A DNA stretch of 64,000 bases from Plecoglossus altivelis (taxonomy: Eukaryota; Chordata; Actinopteri; Osmeriformes; Plecoglossidae): NCBI GenBank assembly GCA_036571765.1, contig BROE01000001.1, forward strand, positions 1,302,001 through 1,366,000, written 5' to 3'. Below, piece by piece: positions 36,501 to 47,000 of the stretch. A program made the translations under genes and the position numbers. A model generated the notes under the pieces. That model worked only from the letters and a program-made list of their open reading frames with translations, did no database searches and had not been told where the DNA came from. Position 1 is the first letter of the stretch; each line of letters starts with the position of its first letter.

Positions 36501-37006
36501 CTGAACCTCCTGGGTGTGTATGGACTAGGTGGCATGTTGCACTTGCTTAATTGCTTATTCTCTCCTGTGACTAACTGGCGGGTGGGTTGAATGTTGCAGT
36601 GCTTTCAAGTGGCTGCCAGAGATGAAGTGGGTCGTCAAAACAACTCGTACGTGCAGCCGTACTCCTGCTACGAACTAGGCTGCCTTCTGCTGGACAACCC
36701 TGAGGTGAGAGCTGTGTGTGAGCGTCTGTGCGCTCGATACTATGAAACAAGTGGACTTGGGGGGGAAAATGTGTCGTTAACCAGTATGTTCACTTTCAGT
36801 CTGCAGGAAGGGGGAAAGCGCTTATGCTGCAGGCTAAGGTACAAAGCAACCCCATTTGTTTCTTACCCGTTGACTTATGACCTCTGTGTGAAATCACTGT
36901 GCGTGTGTGTTTGCAGGAGGACTACGCTGGCTATGACTTTGAGAACAGACTCCATGTGCGTATCCACTCAGCACTAGCCTCTGTGAAGGAGGCTACGCCC
37001 CCGTGA
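29645..37006 (+). CDS. ttc39c: Tetratricopeptide repeat protein 39C, complete
   Basis: A 594-residue TPR protein of the TTC39/Iml2 (DUF3808) family; its molecular role is poorly known. Coding exons: 29645-29787, 31135-31183, 31713-31841, 32357-32471, 33085-33496, 34228-34396, 34509-34602, 34695-34802, 35345-35454, 35545-35668, 36385-36482, 36600-36704, 36800-36838 and 36917-37006. Landmarks shared with mammalian TTC39C are [102 protein letters not shown] and YDFENRLHVRIHSALAS. The start ATG lies just before MADPTDRA in a leading exon. The fifth exon has a Ser/Pro-rich low-complexity insert (about residues 163-195). Phases agree at all 13 junctions. Confidence 0.96.
31673..31712 (+). repeat. 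Alternating GT/GC tract forming a ttc39c splice acceptor
   Basis: The 40 bp before exon 31713 is almost purely alternating purine-pyrimidine (GT, then GC) and ends ...gcgcgcgcag. It replaces the usual polypyrimidine tract and has Z-DNA-forming composition. Confidence 0.8.
32195..32352. repeat. 32-bp minisatellite abutting a ttc39c acceptor
   Basis: Five copies of a unit containing cctgcctgtgtgtgggtctg, starting at 32199, 32231, 32263, 32295 and 32331 (period 32, last step 36). The array runs into the tttttcag acceptor of exon 32357. Cys-rich open frames across it are artefacts. Confidence 0.85.
32656..32862. mobile_element. hAT (Charlie-type) non-autonomous DNA transposon
   Basis: The left end is CAGTGGTTCTCAAC followed by ccctggtcctcaggga. 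The right end is its imperfect inverse (tcctggaggaccagggttcag). The CAGTGGTTCTCAA terminus is typical of hAT-Charlie elements. Flanks atgtagct (32648-32655) and acgtagtt (32863-32870) agree at 6 of 8 bases, fitting an aged 8-bp hAT target duplication. It lies in a ttc39c intron. Confidence 0.75.
33522..33552. repeat. (AT)n microsatellite in ttc39c intron
   Basis: About 15 AT units immediately downstream of the fifth ttc39c exon, followed by degenerate agaata repeats. Confidence 0.85.
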
Positions 37007-37870
37007 CACCAGCCCCGGTCGGCCAAATGACCACACAGGCCCCACAACTCCCTTCTGACTCCGCAGTCATCCACTGGAAGGCAACTGTTACATACTATTC
37101 TCCGTTTTTGAACGATGTGCCAACCAGTCATTTGTAATGAATAGTCAACAGTGAGCATTTACAGAATAGGTGCAATTGCTCAAGTGTTACTGTGATGTGT
37201 CTCAGCTGGTTGATATCTTTTTGAGCCAGACACCGTTCAGAAAAGTCAGTACTAATGCCCCTTTATTCTCATATTCACTCTCTCTGGACCTAGTACATTT
37301 TCATTTAGAGTTGCTTGAGTTTAATTCTGTATGAGGTAGTCAGGAGTGATACACTGGAGTGTTGTGAGTATGAGACTTGCTTTAGCTGTGACAGACAAAC
37401 AAGCAATAGTAAAGGGACGTTCGTCTTCCGTTTCACCCGAAAACTCATTTAATGGCAATCCGTGACCTGATAGTACTGAGTGTCCTTGACAATCTCTTTT
37501 ATCCCACACAGTGTTCAGTCATCTGGCCTTAATACCATCTGTTAATTGGATGACAACTATGGTATGACTTTAGTGGCAACAAACCAACACTGTATGTACA
37601 AATAGAAATGTAGAAAAATGGGAAGTACCATCCATTGTACAGTAACTAGTTCACCTTTTTCTCTCTTCCTTATTTTGAAGGGACTTTTTATATCAGTGCA
37701 GATATGATTGCACTGAGCATTGTATTTGCTAGCTAAATAATGTTGTCATTATCAGTTGAGAGTACAAAATGAACACTGTACTCCAATTTCATTTGCTGGA
37801 AACTGGATTTCCTTTGTTGCATAGATTCTTGTATGTACATTTGTTGTAAGATAATAAATCTCTCAGATCC
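37007..37870 (+). other. ttc39c 3' UTR
   Basis: Follows the TGA at 37004-37006 and ends after the AATAAA at 37853-37858. No other feature is visible. Confidence 0.75.
37853..37858 (+). promoter_or_regulatory. ttc39c polyadenylation signal AATAAA
   Basis: Canonical hexamer (gataataaatct), 847 bp after the stop. Confidence 0.7.
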
Positions 37871-38503
37871 ACATTTTTGTGCATTTTATGTGGCATGTTT
37901 GATGTGACTTACTGTACATGCCCGCAGGCAGGGGAGGTTCAGGTGGTTCCCCCTCACTGACAAAGGTCCAGAATTAAATTTATTATTATTATTTTTATGT
38001 AATTATTGTCATCATTGTTTTAATCAATGCTTGTGACAAATATTATGGGTTGCTGTTTAAAATGTATATGATACAATCATAATTAAATGCAAAAGGGGGA
38101 GAAAAACTACAAAAAGGTCAACTTTTATTATTATTTTTAACACCCCCCCCCCCTCCCCCCTTCAGGCTGGCTACGGATCTGCTGTATATGGGGGAGAAAA
38201 TGACAGCGATTATTTCAAACATTTGGAGCTACGTTCCAACCTTCCAACCCTAAGTGACGTGTACGTCACAATAATATAGTAGTGATACTATGACGCAATT
38301 GCTCATGATAGACCACTCAACACTTAACCTAAACAGACACGAAAAACCTATCGGTAATCGTAGGACAACACTTTGGGTCTTTATCTCTTGACATATGTAG
38401 GTTTACAACGTGTTTAAATATATAAGGAAAAAATATTCTACGAAGTATTGTTCTCTGACTATTTCGAACTTTTTAATGTCTATGTAACATCTGTAGCAAA
38501 AAG
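37871..38503. other. Intergenic interval and promoter of RIIa gene A
   Basis: Contains a poly-C run near 38142-38160 and, 249 bp before the next start codon, the palindromic CRE-like site listed separately. I see no coding exon. Confidence 0.5.
38255..38268 (+). promoter_or_regulatory. Palindromic CRE-like site (TGACGT-gt-ACGTCA)
   Basis: Two inverted CRE half-sites separated by 2 bp, 249 bp before the copy A start codon. A further TGACGCAA lies near 38292. In mammals CREM/CREB family factors drive many postmeiotic sperm genes through such sites. The role here is inferred. Confidence 0.4.
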
Positions 38504-41500
38504 ATGCGACAGCGTCCAGTTGTTATTCCTCCGGGGCTGAAGGTTGTAGTGGAGGGGCTCAGCAAGGCCGTAGTGCGTTATCAACCGACGAATATTGCTG
38601 ATTTTGCATCGATCTTCTTCAACTCACTTGTCGACTTCAGAGCAGGTAAGTCTGAATAAACGCTTTGGTCAAAATGTCGTTTTTGCGTTTAGAAAACGAT
38701 GCCAACACTTCGCTTCTGACTTTTTTGCATTGCGTGTGACAGAGAAGCCAGGTTTGAGTGTGGACGAACTTGTGAAGGAATTCAAGGCCACTGTAGGCTC
38801 ACATTGTAAGTGACATAAGTATTGGATATGATCAATATCTTTAAGCTTTTAATGAAGGTCTTACATCGTTCTATTTTCTTTTCCTCTTGAAGTTTTCAAG
38901 ATGAAAACGGAAACGATAATAGATGACCCTGTCCATGGTTCTGAAACAATTCCTCATACAAAGCCAGTTCAAGAATTGGAGGCAGGTGCTCTGATGATGG
39001 AGGCCAAATATGATGTAGGTGATCGCCTAGAGAACTCTTCTGACCAGAGTACCATGTCTGCTGATGGGAAACAGAATGATCGTGGAGGCTGTGTGTCTGG
39101 CACCACCATCAGCCTGTACCCGAGCTATATATCACAGGAGATGGCCCATACCCTGGCCTTGTACCGCCGCAAGATCAACCCAGAAGACTCCCCCCAGAAC
39201 TCCATGTCAAGAGAACATCTGGATCCAGACACCACTTGCCCTCAAGTCCGCAATACCATATTCGAGCGGGTGTCCATCAGCCAACTTAAAAGCAGAGTAA
39301 ATGCAGTCGTGATCCGAACGGGTGTCTTACCAATAGCTTCCCAGATCTTCGTCCAAACAGAGGACAACATTGGCTTGATCATCTTCCAAGCTGATGCATC
39401 ATTGGCAGAGAAAAAGGTAGCAGCACCCTGCTGTAATGTGGAGGATGTTGAGAAACCTCTGCCCCTCCACCCAGTCACCACTACTGATGACATGGCCCAT
39501 GTGATGACGACAACAGAAACACATGAGACTCCTCCTTTGCCCGCTCAGAAGACTGGAGGGAACACTGGGGTTCCAGAACAGCTTATCCTTCACACAGAGC
39601 CTTCCGACTACCCAAGTCCCCCTGCTTCCACTACCATGGCTTCGAACAGAGAGCCAAACTCGGCCTGTCTGACAAGTCCTCCTGCTGCTACAACAGAATT
39701 AACTGAATCAACCCATTTACCATGCTCCCACCATGCACCAGCTGTTAAGATGGACTCCACTTCTACCGTACCAACTGATGAAACTAGCCCTGTTCATGTG
39801 ATCCTCAAAGCAATGTCCCCTCCCGGCGCCATAAAAATGGCAGACCCTCCCTCTGCCACATCCATGGAGTCCCCGAGTGCCCAATCTGAGCCAGCCCCTA
39901 TCTCAGAGGAGACCAGAACCCCCTATCTGCTCTACCTCCCACTGCCCATAGAGCTGGCAAGGACACCCAGCCTTATGTGTCAACTGGGCCTGGGGCCCGA
40001 GGAAGCCAAGGGCCTCTCCTTTGTCTACCTTCCTGTGACCCCAGCGGAGCTACCCCTCACCCCCAGCTCTGGGCTTCCCCCGGCCATGTCCCAGGAGATC
40101 CCCCAGACCTACAGTTATTTGCTTGCTAACAACAAAAGAATGCGAGGCCTCCCTAGTACCCCAAGTTTTTGGGCAAATCCAGTGCCGTACTCCAAGATGC
40201 CCCACATATCCAGCCTAGTCCACACATCTGCCACAATGGCACAAGAAACGAGAGGCTCCTGTATGCTGGGCCTGCACCCAAATGCACAGGGTGGGACAGG
40301 GACCTCTGAGGCTAGATTCAACCAGAGTACTGTCCAGGAACCTGTGTGTCACTCACAGGCCTGCCGGGCAATGCTCAACAACGAGCTGCACTCTGAATCC
40401 ATAAACCACAGATGTTCTCACAGACCAAGTAAAACATTTCACATCAAGACTCTTAAGGGCTCTTATTGAAATTGTTTATGGGATTTTCTTTTTATTCGAC
40501 CATAGATCATTACAGTGTCCATCCACCGCAAGATTGTTTATGTCTTTCTACTTTCCTTTTCAGGTCAACAGAGTTCTGTTGATATGATGACGTCTGTGGC
40601 AGGCATTGGACAAAAGTGCTTGTGTACCATTCTCAGCAGAACAGGCAGTCACTGGCAACTGTGTCACCTGAGTCACCCAGAGTCACTAAGTAAAATGGAT
40701 TGCCCCAACAACACCTCCAAAGGCATGTTGCATTGTGGCCATGACCACATGACCAGCCTACCCATGTATCAGGACTGCAAGCAATGTTACATTTTGCACC
40801 AACTGCTGAACTGCAAGACCCCCCATGGCAGGCAGTGCTCTCACATGGCTGAGCCTCTGTGCCCAGCATGCACCATGGGACCCTTTGCCCAGCCCCAGGC
40901 AGGCCACCTGGACCCCATCCACTGCACCGCCCAGCCCCATGACAGACCAGGCATGTGCCCGCTTCAGTGCACGTTGATGCACCAGCGCCAGAGCTTCCGA
41001 CACCTGTGTGACAGTCACAGGGGTCTGCTCCAGATGGGCTCCTCAGACCAGCTCCTTGCCAACACCCACAGAGAGCTCAAGCAAAAAGACAGCATCCCCC
41101 CCAGTGGCCTAGTCACCGGCAGCACAAATCAAGGTGAGCTTTATCAATGTATTCATCAATCTCAAAACAGATACAATAATGTATATATTGTTCTTTAAAT
41201 GAGCGTGTCACAGTGCAATCATCTACTTTTTTCAGAGTCTACCATGAACTGCTGTCCTGAGGGCAACTGATCTGGATATAATGTAAGCTTGTTAATGACC
41301 CGATGTATCATCTTTTTTCATGCACAGCAACAATAATACTAATAACAAAAATAAACACCTAATGTCAATGTGTCTTGCAATGGCTTTTGTATATTAATAG
41401 AAATATACTATTTTCTTGGTTTGTAAATGTGAATCTCCATTTTCCATTGTTCATCCTTTTCCTTTTAGGGATGCTGTTTCACAACAACAACAGAAAAGCC

Positions 41501-43434
41501 AACTTTTGTTGCCATTTTGTTCCCTGCAGATCTCATCGCCAATTGAATTATTAAAATAAATAAAAATTAAGCACAAAACTGTCTCAAATTCATTTTTCTG
41601 TAAAAACACAGGAATAAATGTTCCATGAATATAATAAATGATCTAATACTAATATGAAAGTATTAACTATGGAATACCTAATGTAGGTTTGGGATGCGAT
41701 TGGATGTAACTGCATAGCCACATGCCATGTCCCATTCAATAACAGTAGGACAATAAGGAATGCCAGATTCATGTTGCTTAGCAACAACTTCTTGAATCAC
41801 CAGTGGAATTTTGAAAAGAAAACAGCCACCATTTATCTTTAAATCTGGCCCTGCTTTGCAGCAAAAGGCACTGCCCAGTTTTGACTTGGGCTGAGCCAAA
41901 GATAATTCGGGTCTGATGCCTTCAACATCTGGTCCCCATCAAGTCATGTGGCATGAGACCTGTTGCTATGCTGTTTGGGGTAAGGTATATACCTTTCTTT
42001 TGTTAGATATTAGACACTTTAAGTAGTATGAATAATGTGAGTAAATTAGATAAATGAACATGTGATGAGCCATTGATTATTTCAATCTGTTTGCATATCG
42101 TCAGATACCTGTAACCATGAGGATGGGAGGCCTGACAGCTGTTGCTATGTTGCATGGAGTAAGGAATATATCAAATTTGTTAAATTGTAATAATTTAACC
42201 AGATTATGTGGCCTACTAAATTACAATGCAAGCATTTTGTTGTCTCATCAAGGATCTGTAGTAGCACCAGTTTAGTGGGATGTTGCAAAAATTTGACAGG
42301 ACTGTTTTACTGTATTATGTATCGTTAATTTCTTCTCATCAATAGAAGTGGATGAGCCTAACAAAGGAATCTCCACTAAAAACAATAAAGGCTTTCCAGC
42401 TGGACCCGATGCTACCCTAGCTCACCCAGAGAGAAACGAGAAAGCCAAAACGACTTTGAAAGCACTGCCAGTCCTAAAATTAAAGTTGTCAAAGGGGCCT
42501 AGAAACGATCCGATGAACTCACTGCCTGAGAACAGCAAGAGGGCCTTAGTGTGTCCAGATGGTCAGCAATGCCTGGGAAACATCCCCTCTGGTGTTCCTG
42601 TCTGCATTCATCCAGTTGCCGGGTCACATCCTGTGTCACAAGATGTGTCACGCTCCTGTCCTCTTCATCATCAAAAGACCCTAAACCGAACCGATGCCCT
42701 GTCCTCAAAAGTGACATCTCCGACCCTTGCCCCTCTGTCATCTTGCCCTTGCCACTGTGCCATCAGATTGAAGCTTGACCCCCCAAACTCCAGGTTTGTG
42801 ATACTGCAGAAGGTCAGTCAGCTGAGCCTGAGACCAAACCAATGCCCAGAGGCAGCCTTGGGTGAAGTTAGAGACAGGCCCTCATCTTATTTCACAGTCA
42901 CAGACGTCTGTCCCAGGAGACTAATCCAACAAGGAGGAACTCACACACAAGGTACAGTTAAGAGTTACCAGGATGTTTAGACACTGACTCGTGGAAGGCT
43001 CATAGCACTATTTATTTTACACAGACATATCACAAACGTATACACAAGGTCTAATTCAGTCTATGGTTTGACTTCATAGATTGTCCTCTGTGGACTCAGC
43101 AGGACATACAACAAACCCTGCAAGGGTAAAATGGTAGGTTTGATCAGTACACTTTTGACCTGCATTAAGGTGTTGTGCCATAATAATTAAACAAACAGCA
43201 ATGAGACTTGTATGTTACTTTGTAAACAGTCCTGCCTGCCTCTGGTTGCCCTCTATGCAACAAACAATATGTTTAGAAGGTACTGAGGTGAACATTTATT
43301 GTACACAAGTTAACTCAGTGTCAGTGTGATCTTTATGACATGCATAACAGTAGTGCAATATCCATTAAAGTTATGAAGTCCAATTATGGATGCTTGCACC
43401 CTTTGTGTCCCACTGTGTTTTTGCAGGAAAGTGA
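38504..43434 (+). CDS. cabyr: RIIa-domain protein, CABYR orthologue candidate (copy A), with two 3' ends
   Basis: CABYR in mammals is a calcium-binding, tyrosine-phosphorylated sperm fibrous-sheath protein that docks on AKAPs. Exons 38504-38645 (RIIa: VVIPPGLKVVVEGLSKAV, then NIADFASIFFNSL), 38743-38805 (LSVDELVKEFK), 38893-40428 (large, Pro/Thr-rich, PxxP-type motifs such as VYLPVTPAELPLTPS) and 40564-41133 (Cys/His-rich). A short form ends in exon 41236-41270 (TGA; 781 residues). A long form instead uses 42346-42951 and then a terminal exon at 43427 with TGA 43432-43434 (974 residues). A small optional exon at 43080-43125 would change the last residues. It lies directly after ttc39c, as CABYR does in human. 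The RIIa domain is the closest of the four to mammalian CABYR as I recall it. Confidence 0.75.
41555..41560 (+). promoter_or_regulatory. Polyadenylation signal, short form of copy A
   Basis: AATAAA (followed by a second, overlapping AATAAA) 285 bp after the TGA at 41268-41270. Confidence 0.6.
41773..41785 (+). promoter_or_regulatory. RFX X-box-like inverted repeat
   Basis: The 13-mer gttgcttagcaac is two inverted RFX half-sites (GTTGCT/AGCAAC) with a 1-bp spacer. It lies in the copy A intron between the two alternative 3' ends. RFX factors regulate cilium and sperm-tail genes in vertebrates. The function here is speculative. Confidence 0.3.
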
Positions 43435-43474
43435 CCTGACCTGCTGAGCCTTAAGATGGTTACCACAAGTAACA

Positions 43475-43480
43475 AATAAA
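43475..43480 (+). promoter_or_regulatory. Polyadenylation signal, long form of copy A
   Basis: AATAAA 41 bp after the TGA at 43432-43434, ending the longer alternative transcript. Confidence 0.6.
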
Positions 43481-43489
43481 CACGAATGC

Positions 43490-44023
43490 GGTTGACTTGA
43501 ATTCCTCTACTAACCGTGTCTTGTTGTGTATGTTGCTAATTATCTATCTATCTATGGCGTAAACCATATTCCTGTGTGTATTAATTGAAGAGAGTTAGTA
43601 TTGTTTAGTATATCCTCAGACCAAAATGTCAATGTTGGAATGATTAGCTACAATAGTCTTATCTAAGTGGCTACGAAAGGGACCGTTTTACGTATAGAAT
43701 CTCTAGCAACTGTTTCCAAGTGAGTGGGTTACACATTAATGACGTTGGTACCCACGCTCTCTATTATGACAATGCAATTTTCGCAATGGTTTTTAAATTG
43801 TAGGCTAGGCAATGCTTACTGTATGTACATGGTAGCAATGTACGTCCGCGTGTTTTGAAAATGGACAGCCGGAGAAGGTAATGTAAGAATATTAGCCTAT
43901 ACAAGTAATTTGATCGGTTAATTAATAACGTGTATTTTATGTCGTATAATTGAGCAGCAAACGCTATATGTGTGAGGACTGACCACCCATAAAAAACACC
44001 CATAAAACACACAAGTGGCAAAG
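43490..44023. other. Intergenic interval and promoter of RIIa gene B
   Basis: No exon seen. TGACGT lies at 43740-43745, 284 bp before the copy B start codon, with tagcaac (an RFX half-site on the other strand) near 43703. Confidence 0.4.
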
Positions 44024-47000
44024 ATGAGTAAAGCCGGACATACTCTCATAGTTCCTTTCGGACTAAAGAGTTTGCTTGTGGTCTGCGGCGAGGCAGTACT
44101 ATTAGAGCAACCACCCAATGTGACGGAGTTCATTGCTTCATACTGCACCCAGCTTCTAGAATTGAAGCAAGGTACAGTATGTTTTCTAAATGCAGTGGGG
44201 CCAACTGTAATGCAATAAAGTTTAACATATTGTGTGTGCAAGAGTAAATGTAAGTATATTGAAAAATTTACCACAAGCCAAGCTCTGGTTGTGCAGTGGA
44301 AAATAGACTAATTTTTTTTTCCCACCTTGTAGAACACCCAGATTTTAGCATTACAGATTTATCAACCTACCTCAAGGAATCAAAAGGTAAGATAGGCACA
44401 TGCACAGCCATCATAAAACATACGGACACTTACACACACACATGAACACACAAAGCATACCATGATGAAAAAAAAAACTTTTAAAAAATGACATGTTCTG
44501 TCATCACAGGCCAAACAGAATGCCAAATGATTGCCTCTTTCCCTTGTCTTGCCGACGATGTTTTGATAGAATGCTCCCGCCCACAAACCAGGCAACATTT
44601 CGCTGAATCGCAATTGTCGCCTGAGGCAATGTCAGCCACCATGTCTCAAAACCCTTCTACGACATGTCACCTGAGCAAGCCAGACACTCATGACCCCCCT
44701 ACAAATTCTGTGACAGTTTCCTCTGCTATGCATAAAGGACCCAATACTCATGTGCTCACCGATGAAAGCAGTGAGCACCGTGAGGAGCTCGGTCCGATTT
44801 CCCTGGAAAAGTATGAGGACAGGATATCAGAAGTCCAATCTGCAGTGTTCCAGAGAGCTCCATCCGTCAATGATGTCGATGACCTTTACGGCAAAGCTTT
44901 GATTTGCGCCTCCAGGGCTCCGTCTGAGGATGTGATCATAGTTCACTCAGAGAACCTCCCTGAAATGCTCGTATTCCACAGTGATGCTGAAGCATATGCC
45001 AGTAGCGTTCCAGAATGTGACTTGGTCTCCACAGCTCCCCTTGCCACTGTTGGACAGCGGTTTGATAAAAAAGATACAGAGGGGGCCTCTAGTGTGGTCA
45101 TATTTAATAAGGTCCCCTCATTTGAGAATTTATCTAATCCACCAGTTATGGAAGAGCTCCTCTCTTCTACAGGGAAGACTTTGGTTGAACCGGAGACAAA
45201 GTCAAGCAGGGATGAGGATCTTTTACAGGATGAACGGAGAACACATCCATATTATCAGAAAGATCCCATTTTAACAGCCACACAGGAGGTTGGGATCCCT
45301 GGTAAAGAGGAAAGCATGGGGAGAACGACCACAACAAAAGTCCACACTGTTCCGCTAAGGGAAGAGAGGTATCCTTCCTCATCTGTTCAAGAAGAACAAA
45401 GTCACCAGATGATTACAAAGAGTGCTCCCTCTGGAAAAGCCTCTGCTGGAGCAGTACGCAAAGTGTCATCAGTCAGGATTCCTAACAGGGAAAAGACTGT
45501 GGAGATGTCTACTGAGGCCCCAAAGAAAGACACATCTTCAGGGATACATTCCAAAGTATCTCCCAGAGTCACCCCTAGATCATCATCACTTTCAGGTTAC
45601 ATCACTTAATATTTTATTGTGTGCTGTGTATATGAAATGTAGGCTAATACCGCTCTTTCCTTTGTAACTATAATGTTTTAAAATCTTCTCTTATTTTGTT
45701 TTAGTAGTAAAACTGGCAGTCAGTGGAACGTCCATGGTTATTCATCCAGGTTCCACATCTTTGGAGATGATTTCACAGCCATTGTCTGCTGTGGCTTGTG
45801 TTCAACGGGTCAGAGATTCTGTTTGTCAGGTTGATGGTCAGCCTTGCTCAAACACATCCCAGGGCCAAACCGTCAACCCCAGAAAGGTCACACTTGAGAC
45901 GTACAACAGACAGTCATGTTTAGAAACAGAGGAAGGATCCTTGGCTTCGTTTAATAGAGGACATGCTTTTGATGTGTCTCAACCTATGACCCATGAAGCA
46001 AAAATGGACTATCCAAGTACTTGTTTGGAGAGAAGCTTTCCCCCAGTGACTCCAAGGTGCTCTGAGAGTAATACATCTGAAACAGCAGCCGTCGGTGGAG
46101 CAGAAAACAAGACCATTTCATCAGTTGTCTGTGCGTGTTGTTCAGGAAGTGATCTCACAGAAAGCGCAGAATGCAGAGCGTCCTCTGTTAGTAGAGAGCA
46201 GAGTGTGAGACCAGCAGAGGCACCACAGATACATATATCTCCCAGAGTATCTTCACAGACATCAATCATCAGACATGAGGAGAGTATGGACAGAACAAAG
46301 GCACTGCATATTTTCACACCTCCAGGGTTAAATCCACAGGAATTACTTCTGTCCAAACAAGTGTCATGTCTGTCAGGTAAGCTATAAAGTATATACTGCC
46401 ATACATAGTAATTGACAGTATTAGACAGTGTAGACAAAATAGAATAGTTATTTTGTATCATCATACACATTTTTTTGTTTTAGATGAGATAGCAGGGGCC
46501 TCAGCCAGTGATGTCTTAGTTCAAACAAACTCTGACATTGGAATGAAAGGCTTCGTTTTAGGAAGAGCCATCACAGCCGAAAAGCCTACTGATAACAGAC
46601 AGGTACGTTCTGAACTGGACAAAACACAACTGTTTGAAATCCTGCTTCAGACACATCTAGATCTTGAAAAAGAACACATGCAAGGACGTGCCGTCACTGA
46701 TGTTTCTGCAAAGGCTCATTGTGAAACAGCTATCATTAGATCAGCCCAGAGTGTACCTCCAGCCACAGTCCCCAGCAGGCGAGAGAGTGTGAGAAGACTA
46801 GCAGAAGCGTTAGATAGACACCTCTCCTCCAGTGTACTGCCAACAGTATCAACATCAGAAATAGGGGCCATCGTGGAGGACATGAAAGCAACCAAAATGA
46901 TTCCAACAGCAACTCCACATCCAGGTTTTCCTGTCAATGAAAAGTGCTCACCATCTCTGACAGAGGAGATGGAGAGAGCGATGGAGGTGATATCTTTAAA

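Noticed and set aside
44015..44023. Upstream GTG start for copy B
   Set aside because: ATG at 44024 begins the RIIa protein; a non-ATG start is not needed.
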